From Trebouxia sp. TZW2008 (taxonomy: Eukaryota; Chlorophyta; Trebouxiophyceae; Trebouxiales; Trebouxiaceae): a DNA stretch of 64,000 nt. The DNA lies in assembly GCA_002118135.1 (NCBI GenBank), contig BDIU01000225.1, forward strand, positions 1 through 64,000, written 5' to 3'. Made by a program: the position numbers and the translations under genes. The notes beneath the pieces were generated by a model. That model made no database searches, was not told where the DNA came from, and worked only from the letters and a program-made list of their open reading frames with translations. Positions 54,472 to 64,000 of the stretch are shown here, piece after piece (the first letter of the stretch is position 1; the number at the start of each line of letters is the position of its first letter).

Positions 54472-57400
54472 CTAGAGGGAGCGGCTGTGTGGCGCAGTGC
54501 TTTTGGCTGCTAGGGCCAGCTCTTGCTGATGTGCAATTCTGGCTTGGGAGGATCCTGAGCTCAGCGCTGCCTCTTGCTCACCGGCCACAGCCTGTGTGCA
54601 CAAGCCACAGCTGTCACTCGATATGAACGTGACATGGTGTTCACAAGCAACAGCTGTCGCTGACCGCAAGAAACTAAGCTGTTGCGCACAAGCAACAGAT
54701 GTCACTTAGTGTGGACTGCTGACGCATAGTGAACATACAACAGCTGTCACTCAGTATGCCTGCATACTCTGACTGTCTTCATTTGATTGTGTTGATCAAC
54801 AGTGCTGATCAACAGTGCAAGCACAGGGCCAGGTTGCACGATGGCTTGCCTGAGCCAAACAATCTTGATCAAGACCAAAGCTCGACACGACTTCATGGTC
54901 GATTGTTCTGCCATTGCTCATACTACCCTTCAGGCACATACATCAAGACAACATGCAAAGAAGACAACATTTTCAATTTTCAGTGGCTTGCCTGGGCCAA
55001 GCGACCTTCGTCAGGACCAAAGCTTGGCAACACTTTGTGACCTATCATTCTGACCTTGTCCATACTGCCCTTCAGGCACATACACCAAGACATGATGCAA
55101 CGGAGACAATCTACTCAAAGGCTTGCCTGGGCCAAGCGACCTTTGTCAGGACCAAAGCTTGGCACCACTTTGTGCCCTATCATTCTGGCCTTGTCCATAC
55201 TGCCCTTCAGCTTAGTGAACACGCCTCCACCATTCTCGCCATCCTGTATCCCACATTTGATCAAATGTAAGAGAAACAGCAACAAAAGTGTTCTGGAAGA
55301 ATGAAAGTTGTATGCAGCATGTGACTCCTTGGCCCTCAAAACGCAACTCAGATCATGGAGTGCACAGGCAAGCACTGTTTGTCAAGACCACATTTTGCAC
55401 TTCCACAATCAAGCAAAAGGTCACAAGTGCAGCAAGCAAAGCACTGATACACATTCAGCTCAGAAGCTGTGTGCTAGCCTGCAACAAGCAGGTGACCGAG
55501 CCTATCACTGGCCAACGTGCATATGGCAGAAGCAAAAGCAATTGATCCATCCTTCTTGCAATCACCCAGTTAGTGTCAAAACCTCAAGCACCCCAGCAGC
55601 GTTATGGCTGTAACTTTGGATGGATTCTCATATGTAGGGCCAGTTGTATTGGCTTGCAACGGCCCACTTGCAGCATGGGAAAGATGTACTACATATCAAA
55701 ACATGCAGGTCAAGACTCACCTGGCGAGGTATGTCTGGCAATTGTGCGTGGGGTGGGGCCATGGGCTGGGGCCTGCTGTCAGCCTTGCTGCCTGGATGGA
55801 GCATCCGCTGAGGGAAAGACAGTGACTGGCCTGCATGATGTTACATATATTGAATTTAGGGTAGGTGTTTGGCATGGCTGCATAAACTGCCATGTTACAA
55901 TGCCATGTGACAACGCTGCATGGTTAACACAAATTACAGTGCTGACGTCAGGCGATGTTTGCAACTGGTGCCAAGAACTAAAACTTCAGGTCAATCAAGG
56001 GTCTTGGCAAGTATACAAATCTGCAGTGTGGTCCAGGCTGTTCTGAAAGAGTTCCTCCGCCTCCCTCTGCCCTTTACTCGCATTGTCAGGTCACGTGACG
56101 TCCCGTCAGGTCAGCTCAGGACTGTGACAACTTAGACCCAATATAAAGGGTAGCGAGAACACCCACCTGCAGTGTGATCCAGGCTATTCTGGATGAGCTC
56201 CTCAGCCTGCCTCTGCTCCTGGCTGACATGCTGCAGCTGCTGCCGATGGAATTCCAGCTCAGCTGCCTTGAACTGCGCCTCCTGCCTCTGCAGAAAGAGA
56301 AACATCAAAGAGAAACATCAAGTTTCACAGTTGTCATGATCGGAGCCTGTGTGGCTAGCAGCAGCCTGCGACTGCTGCCTTGACCTGCGCCTTTTGTTTC
56401 TGCACACATTGTGACGTCATTTGTGACCACATGCCAGGTTATGTGTGGTGGATATCACAGATGATGTCACACACCATTACGTGTGCCCATTGATAGCATT
56501 TCAGCTCAACCGCCTGGACTTGCGCCTATTGCTTGTGCATGTATGCATTGTGACAGCATGCAGAAGACAAGGTGACAGACTCTGTGTGCCGTCTGCAACA
56601 CATGCTGCAGCTGCTGCTGGTGGGGTCCAGCTCAGCTGCCTTAAACTGCGCCTCCTGCTTCTGCATAAGGCTTCATGTACTGACACCCAGAAGACATCCT
56701 TGCTGTCAAGCTGATGCAACTGAAAATCATGAGCGCGTGCTGGCCGACAGTCGTACTTCTCTGCGAGGACAACTTGAAGTAAGTACAAGACCCTTGGGGA
56801 CGTGCGCAGTCACTGTATTGGGGCTTCTCTGCACATGCCATGTGGCGCTGATAAAGCGTCCGCAGGGACTGTGTTATGCAAACATTCTTCCAAAACTGCT
56901 TTCAGCTCGTCTTTCTCTCTGAGATGAGGAGAGTGCATTGCCAAGTGCAACCTGTACTAGTTTGCCAACTGCAGGATTCGTCACCTGGCCAGCACAAATC
57001 CTGCAGCAAGATGTACATCACTATGACAGCCTATTCTGCAATATCTTTCGCCCTTGTTTGGGCTGCACATCCTGCTCTCGAGCTGCATTTCGTGAATGCA
57101 AGGTCTGCAGAACTACTCGCTGCACAGCTCGCCACGTGTCTGCTGAGAAGCATCAGGGAACAATTTACTCACTGCTAGAAGTACTTGAGTGATGCTTCAC
57201 TGCACGTTTGATGAGCATGTACCTTGAGGTAAATCTCATGCTTTTTGGCAGCTAGAGTATCCTGCACAGCCTGAAGGGAGTCCTGACACTGCTGAATGCG
57301 GTCAGCTGCTGCTGCAGCTTCCAGACGAGCCTGGACTGCCTGGCCCTCCAACCTTTCTGCATCTGCACTCTTCCTCTTCTGTTCGTTCAGCAACCTTCAG

Positions 57401-59278
57401 CACAACAGCCAGCAAGTAGGCAATAATGTAGGATGAAGCAGAGGACTGTCCAGCAGTCTTGCAATTGCCCTCTTTCGCTTTTGTTCACCCAGCAACCTTC
57501 AGTACAACAGACAGCAAGTAGGTAACAGTGTAGGATGAAGCAGAGGATTGTCCAGCAGTTCTGCATCTGCAGTCTTCCTCTTCTGTTCACTCAGCGACCT
57601 GCAGACCAACAGACAGCAAATGTGAAAGAGTATGGAGACAATGAAACACAGGCCCCATCAGACGTTTGGCACCCGCACTATTCCTCTTCTGTTTGCTCAG
57701 CATCTTCAGCACAAAAGACAGCGAGTAGGCAACAGTGTAGTGTCAACCAGAAGATCCTCCAGCCGTTTGGCATCTGCACTCTTCCTCTTCTGTTCGCGCC
57801 GCAACTTTCAGCACAACAGACAGCAAGTAGAAACCACTGCATTGTCAATCAGAGGATCCTCCAGATGTTCTGCACCTGCACTCTTCCTTTTCTGTTTGCT
57901 CAGCAACCTTCAGCACAACAGACAGCAAGTAGGAACCAGTGCATTGTCAATCAGAGGATCGTCCAAATGTTCTGCATCTGCACTCCCCCTTTTCTGTTTG
58001 CTCAGGAACTTCAGGCCAAAAGACAGCAGGTAGGCAAGGGCAATATTGACTGAAATTAGAAGACTCCGCAGGAGAGTGGTGTAGTCACTGATTCATCACA
58101 TACTTGTGCCTCTATTCAGCACTGCTCAGCAAGCTGTCAAACTGATATGCTTGAAAGAGGTCAACATTTTTCTTTGTTTCATTCAGCCTTTTGTCAGCAG
58201 GATGTTCGCTCTTTCTTTGAAGCAAAGGTCTGAGCAGGTGCCAGACACATTCACATGTGCTTTCACGCCAAGAAAGTCAAATGATTCACATCTGGGTCCC
58301 TACCCTGGACGGTAGATTCTTTCGATTGGTTGAAAGACCAGCAAGAAACACAAGACAGGACTGTAGAGCTCTGGACACAACTTGGACATACCGAAATAGC
58401 AACAAACAGGGCGCAAGCCTTTGACATGCTGCAATCGATTGAACGCGCATCCTTTGTGATATGTTGAGAGACAGCAAACAATTGTGTACTTGAAAACGTG
58501 CACTGACTGACCTGTTGAGGTCTTGAGATGTCTTCAGGACATGGTCTTGGATAGGTACAAGCTCTTGCTGAAGCTGATCAGGTAGCTGCAGGTCCTGTAG
58601 CTGCTGCTGCAGGTTCTGCACGCTGTTGCTCAAAGCTGTTGCCTGATCCTACAGCAATGTTTGCAACTGTGTGTACAAGCATCAAAGGTGCACGATGTTG
58701 CACAAAGCTGTTGCCTGATTCTACAGCAATGTTTGCAATTGTGTGTACAAGCATCAAAGCTGCACGATGTTGCTCAAAGCTGTTGCCTGATCCGTTTGCA
58801 ATTGTGTGTACAAGCATCAAAGCTGCACAATGTTGCTCAAAGTTTTTGCCTGGTCTGACAGCAACGTTTGCCAACTGTGGGTATATGCATCATATTGTAA
58901 AAGCCCTCATAAGTTGGAACTGTTTATTGCAGTACTGGCCTAACAACAGAGGGCTTTGCGACAGAGTTCTTGGTGATCCACCTGCATTGCCTTGACACAT
59001 TTCAGGTGCTGCGTCATGCCCTCGTGATCGTCAAAACCCATGTGCTGGCCACCGTAACTGTTTGCACTGTTATGCTGAAAGTCGGGGTGCAACTGCATGG
59101 GACTGTGTGACCGGCGAATACACTCGCCAGGAGCAATCTGCAGTCAACAAGCAGCCGCTTTGAGGAGAAAAGCTTTTGTTGCGCGAACATGGCAGTGCGT
59201 TGCCGCTCGCGTCTCAGACACCGTAAGGTCATGAATTTTTGAGGTTTCAGCATGTGGGTCTGGTGGTGACCGCGACAT
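54472..59278 (-). CDS. Coiled-coil protein of unknown function, 306 aa
   Basis: I do not recognise the family. Eight exons, high to low: 59222-59278, 58999-59137, 58512-58635, 57223-57394, 56167-56287, 55721-55791, 55127-55243, 54472-54591; every phase agrees and the total is 921 nt. It starts MSRSPPDPHAETSKIHDL, then a His/Ser-rich segment (LHPDFQHNSANSYGGQHMGF). A long Gln/Ala/Leu-rich coiled coil follows (LQQQLQDLQLPDQLQQEL; EQKRKSADAERLEGQAVQAR; RQEAQFKAAELEFHRQQLQ), about residues 65-205. The C-terminal third has a Pro-rich linker and GGGVFTKLKGSMDKARMI. The exon 55127-55243 uses a GC donor (CAG-GCAAGC). Upstream of exons 3, 4 and 5 and downstream of exon 7 are echo arrays. It could be a cytoskeletal or trafficking adaptor; that is only a guess. 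Confidence 0.8.
54840..55095 (-). repeat. Echo copies of coiled-coil gene exon 7 3' edge
   Basis: Two ~130 bp units, about 54845-54945 and 54985-55085, repeat CTTTGGTCCTGAC, CTTGGCCCAGGCAAGCC and GGGCAGTATGGACAAGG. Both retain the GC-type donor GCAAGC of the true exon. Confidence 0.92.
56530..56670 (-). repeat. Echo copy of coiled-coil gene exon 5 5' edge
   Basis: Repeats AAGCAGGAGGCGCAGTTTAAGG, GCAGCTGAGCTGGA and CAGCAGCTGCAGCATGTG. A second weaker one is at about 56350-56400, and a donor-side copy (CCTGGACCACACTGCAG) lies at about 56020-56040. True exon 56167-56287. Confidence 0.88.
57395..58045 (-). repeat. Five to six echo copies of coiled-coil gene exon 4 5' edge
   Basis: ~110 bp units repeat AAGGTTGCTGAACGAACAGA/AAAGAGGAAGAGTGCAGATGC and a flank GCCTACTTGCTGTCTGTTGT. 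Boundaries near 57490, 57600, 57710, 57800, 57910 and 58015. All are 5' of the true acceptor (57394). Confidence 0.93.
58636..58870 (-). repeat. Three echo copies of coiled-coil gene exon 3 5' edge
   Basis: ~70 bp units with AGGCAACAGCTTTGAGCAACA and GATGCTTGTACACACAATTG. Only the last unit continues into the CAGAACCTGCAGCAGCAGC exon at 58635. Confidence 0.93.
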
Positions 59279-60485
59279 AGCCAAATTACCTGAGCAAAAG
59301 TGCTTGGATCAGCTGACCAGGCGAAAGACTACAATCGCGATTGCGATGTCAAGCAACGGGCGAAGGCAGTCTGTAGCCGAGCTGCTTAAGCTTGCAGTGC
59401 CGTCTGTCGGTTATGCGATCTGCCGCGACTGAGCTGCTGCTGCAGCGGCTGCAGCACAGAGCGAAGCGCAGACTGCTTGCTCGCAACCTTGCAAGACCTC
59501 GTCCGGAAGTGCAACAGCAGCGGAGCTCTGAGAAACCAAGAGCTGCTGCCGTCGACTCCAAGTTGAATAGTTGCCACAATCATATGGCATTGCCTGTTTA
59601 AGCACGATCAGTAAAAAACCAGTCAATCAGTCCAGCTTTGACTTGCTTGCCAATGCAAATCTTTCACAACATCAACACGCATAGGCAAACAGGCCCGGAG
59701 CACGTCTTGATTATAATCTACAGTTGAAACTCATTGTCGTTTGGTACATCAGTGAATTCAAACAGATATTCATTTCTCAAAACTTGCGTGACAATTCTGG
59801 AAAGTGCAAAAGCCTGCTCCAGCATTGAAAGTCTTCGCCAAAGCTGCAAAGACAGCAATGGTCCGTTACAGCTCTAATCACTGCACTGCAGGTCAACTGC
59901 AATTGTGACCTTGAATGTTATTTGACCACATGTGTACAGCTCCCTGGCAACAGCTGCCACTGTGCAATCATCATGATGTGGATCCCTTCAGTTCCCTTCA
60001 TACCGTACAATGTGTGAGGAAATGTCCCCAAGTACAAGTTCGCAACAAGGTCTTCAATGCTCTGTACTCAATTCGATACAGCTGGACAGAATCATGCATT
60101 CATCAGGGATCACCTAGCCACGATCACCAGTGCCAATCATGATCAAGACAAGCATCTGTAGTAGGGCAACAACTCTTTGGAATCAGCAGGAAAGAAAAAG
60201 AAAACACTTGAACAGTCTCGAAGAAAAATCTGCAAAGAGAAAAGAAAAGGTCTACGCCCTGAGGTATTTGAGGGGCCTTGACATCACTGCAATACTTGGC
60301 GCCTACCCTAACTGCAAAATCTGCACTTCAAGCAATTTGCTTCTTGCATTCCACAACTGAACCCACCCCTGCCTTTATTAGCCCTATACCCCACCTTGGA
60401 CCCCAAAACTTTTGCCAAACCTTATTTTGTGGGTGTTAGTCACTGACTTGACTCACTGCTTGCTAGCTACCAACTGTTCTTGCTG
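59279..60485. other. Promoter patch, then intergenic, no gene recognised
   Basis: 59280-59600 is CpG-rich and probably the promoter of the coiled-coil gene, maybe bidirectional: a plus ATG at 59347 opens MSSNGRRQSVAELLKLAV. I could not extend this into a gene. 59600-60485 shows nothing recognisable; 60130-60360 is a Lys-rich open frame without support. Confidence 0.35.
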
Positions 60486-60489
60486 TCCA

Positions 60490-60815
60490 CAGGTGTCTGT
60501 GAAGCCTCCTATCAGCTGCATGTGCCATCTGTAGGTGTGCGTGAAGCCTCTTATCAGGTGTACTTGACATCCGCATTCACGCATGAATCCTCCTATCAGT
60601 TATGCTTGCCGTCTGTAGCTGTGTGTGAAGCCTCTTATCAGTTGTACTTAACATCCGCATTCATGCGTGAAACCTCCTATCAGTCATGCTTGCCATCCGT
60701 AGCTGTGTGTGGAGCCCCTTATGTGTTGTACTTGCTGTCCGTACCTGTGTGTGAAGCCTCTGATCAGTTGTACTTGCCATTCGTAGGTGTGCCTGAAGCC
60801 TCAAATGTTGTGCAT
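60490..60815 (-). repeat. Six copies of the nitrilase 3' end
   Basis: ~60 bp units with GAGGCTTCACACACAGCTACAGACGGCAAG and TACAACTGATAAGAGGC. The unit is the last ~30 coding bases of the nitrilase (GGCAAGTACAACTGA) plus flank, repeated downstream of the stop at 60764. Confidence 0.9.
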
Positions 60816-63533
60816 CGCTTGCATGCTGTGTCCACAACAAGCTTGAAAATATCAGGCCTAGCAAAATGCCCAGCTGTATCCAGCCACACTTTGGTGTCTT
60901 TGACACAACCCACATCAATCTCTGCTATGACTAACGCATCGTCAGGGCCAGTTTCAGGTCCTGCAACTATGGGAGTGAACGGATGAATGATGGCTGTCCA
61001 ACCTCCTCCTGCTTTGACCACCTGTTGGGGTCCCAACTCGGCCTCCATCAGTTCAATTGCTTCGGGAGATGTGGGACTTGATGCGCAAATCACAAAGCAT
61101 TGAGCTGTCAAGGCGTGGTTGAGCATCATGGCTTGGATCTGGTCATTGGCTACGGCTTCAAAGCCCACGATTGTGGACAGGGCTGGCCAGTGTGCTGCAT
61201 GGATGGTGACATTCTGCTCAGCCATTGCTTGCCTGCAGAAGACACAATCAAGTGATGAGCCAGTCATCAGCAGTTGATTATTGCTTGGTTGTGTGACTTG
61301 GCTACGGCTTCAAAGCTCACAGGTGTGGACAGGGCTGGCTAGTGTGCTGCGTGGATGGTCACATTCTGTTCTGCCATTGCTTGCCTGCACAACACACAAC
61401 AACTAATGAGTCAGACGTTGACTGTTGATGATTGCTTGGATTTGCAAATTGACAACGGCCTCAAAGCCCACATTTGTGGACAGTGCTGGCCAGTGTGCTG
61501 CATGAATGGTCACATTCTGTTCTGCCATTGCTTGCCTGCACAAGACACAATGAAGAGACGAGTCATCATCAGCAAGTGATCATGGCTTAATCTGCGAGTT
61601 GGCGACGGCTTGAAACACAAACATTGTAGATAGCGCTGGCCAGTGTACTGCATGGATGGTCACATTCTGTTCTGCCATTGCTTGCCTGCACAACACACAA
61701 TGAAGAGACGAGTCATCATCAGCAAGCGATCATGGCTTGGTGTGGGAGTTGGCGACGGCTTGAATTACAACTATTGTAGATAGCGCTGGCCAATGTACTG
61801 CATGGATGGTGATAATCTGCTCAGCCAGTGCTTGCCTGTCAAAGATACACACCATTGTGACGCACAGAAAGTCTGCTGCTGGGGGTGCACAGGTAAAGGA
61901 GATGGTGAAGTCAGTTAGAAAGTGCAGGATATGCAAGACCGCAAGACTGATGCACCTGATTTGGACATAAGCATACAATCAGAAGTCACCTGATATGGCA
62001 GAAGCATGCAAGCAGAAACCACCTGAGATGGGTAGAAGCATGCAAGCAAAAGTACACAAATGGCACTCATTCGTGGTGTGCTCCCAGCAAATGAGGGTTC
62101 CTAATTGACCAACAGAAGTGCGCAAGCATCATACCTGACAAGGTCCATGGTATCTTTCCAGCAAATTTGAGCTCCCAAGTGGACATTCAGCAGTGCACAG
62201 TAGCCATACCTGGCTAGATGTAATGTGTGTTCCCAGCAAATGAGGGCTTCTAGCAGAAATAAGTGAGCACACAAGTGTACAACAAACATACCTGGCTAGA
62301 TTCATTGTGTGCTCCCAGCAAATGAGGGCTCCTAATTGCCCAATTGAGCTGTTCCAGGCCAGCAGACCGCTGCCATCTCCTTGACCCCAGATGTACCTGC
62401 ACACGAATGTCTCCTTAATATTCCTCCTTGACAGCTTTGAGATCACAATGTTGTCCTTGTATCGCGTTGCTCTTTAGCAAGAAAGAGCTGCTGCAATCAG
62501 AGTGCATTCAGGCAGTGCAATGACTGCTTTCCAGTTGTGTTGTCTTTACAGCAAGACTGTCCTTGCATCAAGTCTCATTGTAAGCAGACATGACGAAAAC
62601 AATCTCCAGTGTTGACTGGTGCTCAATGCTGCAGCACATGGCTCAGGATGAGCCATGGAATTAGAGCAGTTCTGTCAGCGGTGGCTGTGCTTGACAAGGG
62701 AAGACTCCAAATTGAGTGTTTGCAAGCTACCTTCCCAAAAATGCATTATTTCGTCACAATACCTCTCAGCAAATGTTGGCAGGATCTTGCGATGAACGCC
62801 AAGGAGAGCGCCATCCTTGTCAAATGCCACACTGGAATTGTAGCAAGTTCTGCTGCCTTGAGGCCGCTCACTGATGCCAATAATAATGGCGATCCTGCAG
62901 TAGATTTTAGAGAAACTCAACCTGGTTTCGCTAGATTCTGAAAACGCATGCAACTCAACGCATACCAGGAGGAGATACAGTATGCAAGCAAACAAACTTT
63001 GCTCAAGCAAACTGAAATGCACTGTAAGTCAATCAGAAGGTGAATTGTTGGTCTGGATATAGCGCAAAATCTTACGTAATGTACACAGGGCATGGTGCAT
63101 CAATGCCCTATATATCAGAGCAATTTAGCAGTCAAGCAAGCAATGCATGGACAATGCAGGCTTTTGTGTCCAGCATCTGAAGCGTTTTGCTGCCTTCTTG
63201 ATTTTGGTCATCTCCTCGCCATCTCTTGCAACTGACTGGTCTTGGTATTTGCGAATGAGACCTGCTTGGACAGGAGGTGGGTAGGCGTTGATAAAGATCT
63301 GCAGCAACCTCCGGGTTTAATTCGCGCTCTAAAGCAGCCAGAAGCTTGTTCCCGGCACGCAGTAGCTCACTTACCGGGAAGCCCGGCAGATAAGTCTCAG
63401 GAAAGACCACAAGGTCAGCTCCCGAAGCTGCAGCTTTTTCCACGAGAATGACGGCTTTATCTGCTGACGCCGACGCATCCAGAAATACAGGTGATGCATG
63501 GACAGCGGCCACCTTCAGGATTTCCTGAGCCAT
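60764..63533 (-). CDS. Nitrilase (branch-1 type C-N hydrolase)
   Basis: Hydrolyses nitriles to carboxylic acids and ammonia; substrate cannot be told. Exons, high to low: 63375-63533, 63177-63298, 62763-62894, 62292-62396, 60764-61232; 328 aa. The N-terminus KVAAVHASPVFLD is typical. Catalytic triad: E46 in VVFPETYLPGFP, Lys in HRKILPTFAER, Cys in GALICWEHTMNLAR. WGQGDGSGL after the lysine places it with true nitrilases rather than amidases or Nit2-type proteins; HWPALST and a C-terminal GPETGPD-like segment also fit. Four of the joins are GT-AG. The join 63177 to 62894 aligns perfectly to the family (KRF-R-IAIIIGISER) but the intron would begin with AT instead of GT. Echo arrays occur before exon 5, after exon 4 and past the stop. 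Confidence 0.92.
61285..61850 (-). repeat. Four echo copies of nitrilase exon 5 5' edge
   Basis: ~150 bp units near 61285-61390, 61440-61535, 61600-61690 and 61740-61840 repeat GCAAGCAATGGC-GAGCAGAA, ACCATCCATGCAG and CACTGGCCAGC-CTGTC. The used copy is the fifth (61232 downward). The copy nearest exon 4 is still fairly intact (ALAEQIITIHAVHWPALSTI). Confidence 0.94.
62095..62245 (-). repeat. Two echo copies of nitrilase exon 4 3' edge
   Basis: Units at about 62105-62175 and 62195-62250 repeat CTCATTTGCTGGGA, ACACA and CTAGCCAGGTATG, 3' of the true donor (62292). In one copy the catalytic TGC-TGG is kept as ATTTGCTGGAAAGA. Confidence 0.92.
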
Positions 63534-63837
63534 TGCAGGGAGTTAGGTTGCGATTGCCTGATTTTTGCGACCCCACCGCGAGCCCGCCAAGAGACGAGCG
63601 GGTCAGATCGTCAAGATCAGGCAGGAGCAAGTCAGCGGTGACAGATCACCCGACCGGCAACATTATTTAGGGCTGCAGAAGATCATGTGCGGCCTGCCGA
63701 ACGTCGCGTCAACGCGCGTTGTTCTAGCAGCGATAAAACATAGCGAGGTCCTTCGAGCTCAACGACCCTTCGCTCGTAACATTCGTAACTTTTGATGAGT
63801 CATATCGTAAACGGGCCACTCCGACGATAACGCAAGC
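63534..63837. promoter_or_regulatory. CpG-rich divergent promoter, nitrilase / gene at window end
   Basis: 304 bp rich in CpG (CGCGAGCCCG, ACGTCGCGTCAACGCGCG) between two opposite ATGs. Confidence 0.5.
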
Positions 63838-64000
63838 ATGAAGTTTGCAGAGCGCTGGCATCACAGACGAAAATCTCTGTCGGGCTTCGTGCACAAGCGG
63901 ATCGCTCCCGGCGATGGCGCTACTGCGTGGAGTCGGTGCTCTTTGAGTCAGGTCTGTATTCGTGCTTTTGCCCAAACTTTCGCCGCAGGCTCGGAACCTT
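63838..64000 (+). CDS. First exon of an unidentified gene, cut by the window edge
   Basis: ATG at 63838 opens MKFAERWHHRRKSLSGF and runs 38 codons to 63951, where CAG-GTCTGT is a good donor. The MKF start with basic residues would suit several families, including SPX-domain proteins, but this is too short to assign. Position next to a CpG patch supports a real start. Confidence 0.35.
   Translation, partial: MKFAERWHHRRKSLSGFVHKRIAPGDGATAWSRCSLSQVCIRAFAQTFAAGSEP

Noticed and set aside
1..64000. tRNA or rRNA genes
   Set aside because: I looked for GGTTCGAATCC-type T-arms and rRNA-like blocks by eye and found none; a tRNAscan run would be decisive.

Overview
The window is nuclear DNA of a green alga, probably of the Trebouxiophyceae type; this assignment is inferred from gene content. 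Every supported gene except one (a 55-codon membrane protein) is split by introns. The proteins are plant or algal in kind: H2A with the SQEF tail, the plastid ABC ATPase ABCI10, and an algal-style bZIP. Introns are long, CA/TG-rich and CpG-poor, while gene starts sit in short CpG-containing patches. I read exon borders by hand from GT-AG (or GC-AG) sites, reading-frame phase and family alignment. Six models close perfectly in phase: ABCI10 (291 aa), PARN (613 aa), an alpha/beta hydrolase (496 aa), a CIAO2B/MIP18 protein (156 aa), a coiled-coil protein (306 aa) and H2A.X (133 aa).

Layout: H2A.X (-, 520-1025) and ABCI10 (+, 1247-4678) share a 221 bp divergent promoter. PARN (-, 6348-16261) and a large BIRC6-type ubiquitin-conjugating enzyme (+, 16938-29806) diverge from a second promoter. 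Next come a bZIP factor (+, about 30500-34860), an alpha/beta hydrolase (+, 37283-43975), a DHHC palmitoyltransferase (-, 45034-48337) and two short single-span membrane proteins related to each other (+, 48692-49019; -, 50398-50565). The right end holds a cytosolic iron-sulfur assembly protein (-, 51630-52606), the coiled-coil protein (-, 54472-59278), a branch-1-type nitrilase (-, 60764-63533) and the first exon of another gene (+, 63838 onward). The genes look like an ordinary housekeeping neighbourhood with no operon-like logic.

The unusual feature is the architecture of the introns. Almost every intron longer than about 300 bp is filled with degenerate tandem copies of the edge of the exon beside it. 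Copies of an exon's 5' edge, with its acceptor, lie upstream of the real exon. Copies of its 3' edge, with its donor, lie downstream. I count more than forty such arrays in twelve genes' worth of sequence. In nearly all of them only one copy, the one used in the models, keeps an open frame and correct phase. Copies also occur past stop codons. I call these junction echoes. They look like the record of a local duplication process focused on exon borders, and they could also act as decoy or recursive splice sites. I know of published intron gain by tandem duplication, but not of introns built this way across a whole locus.
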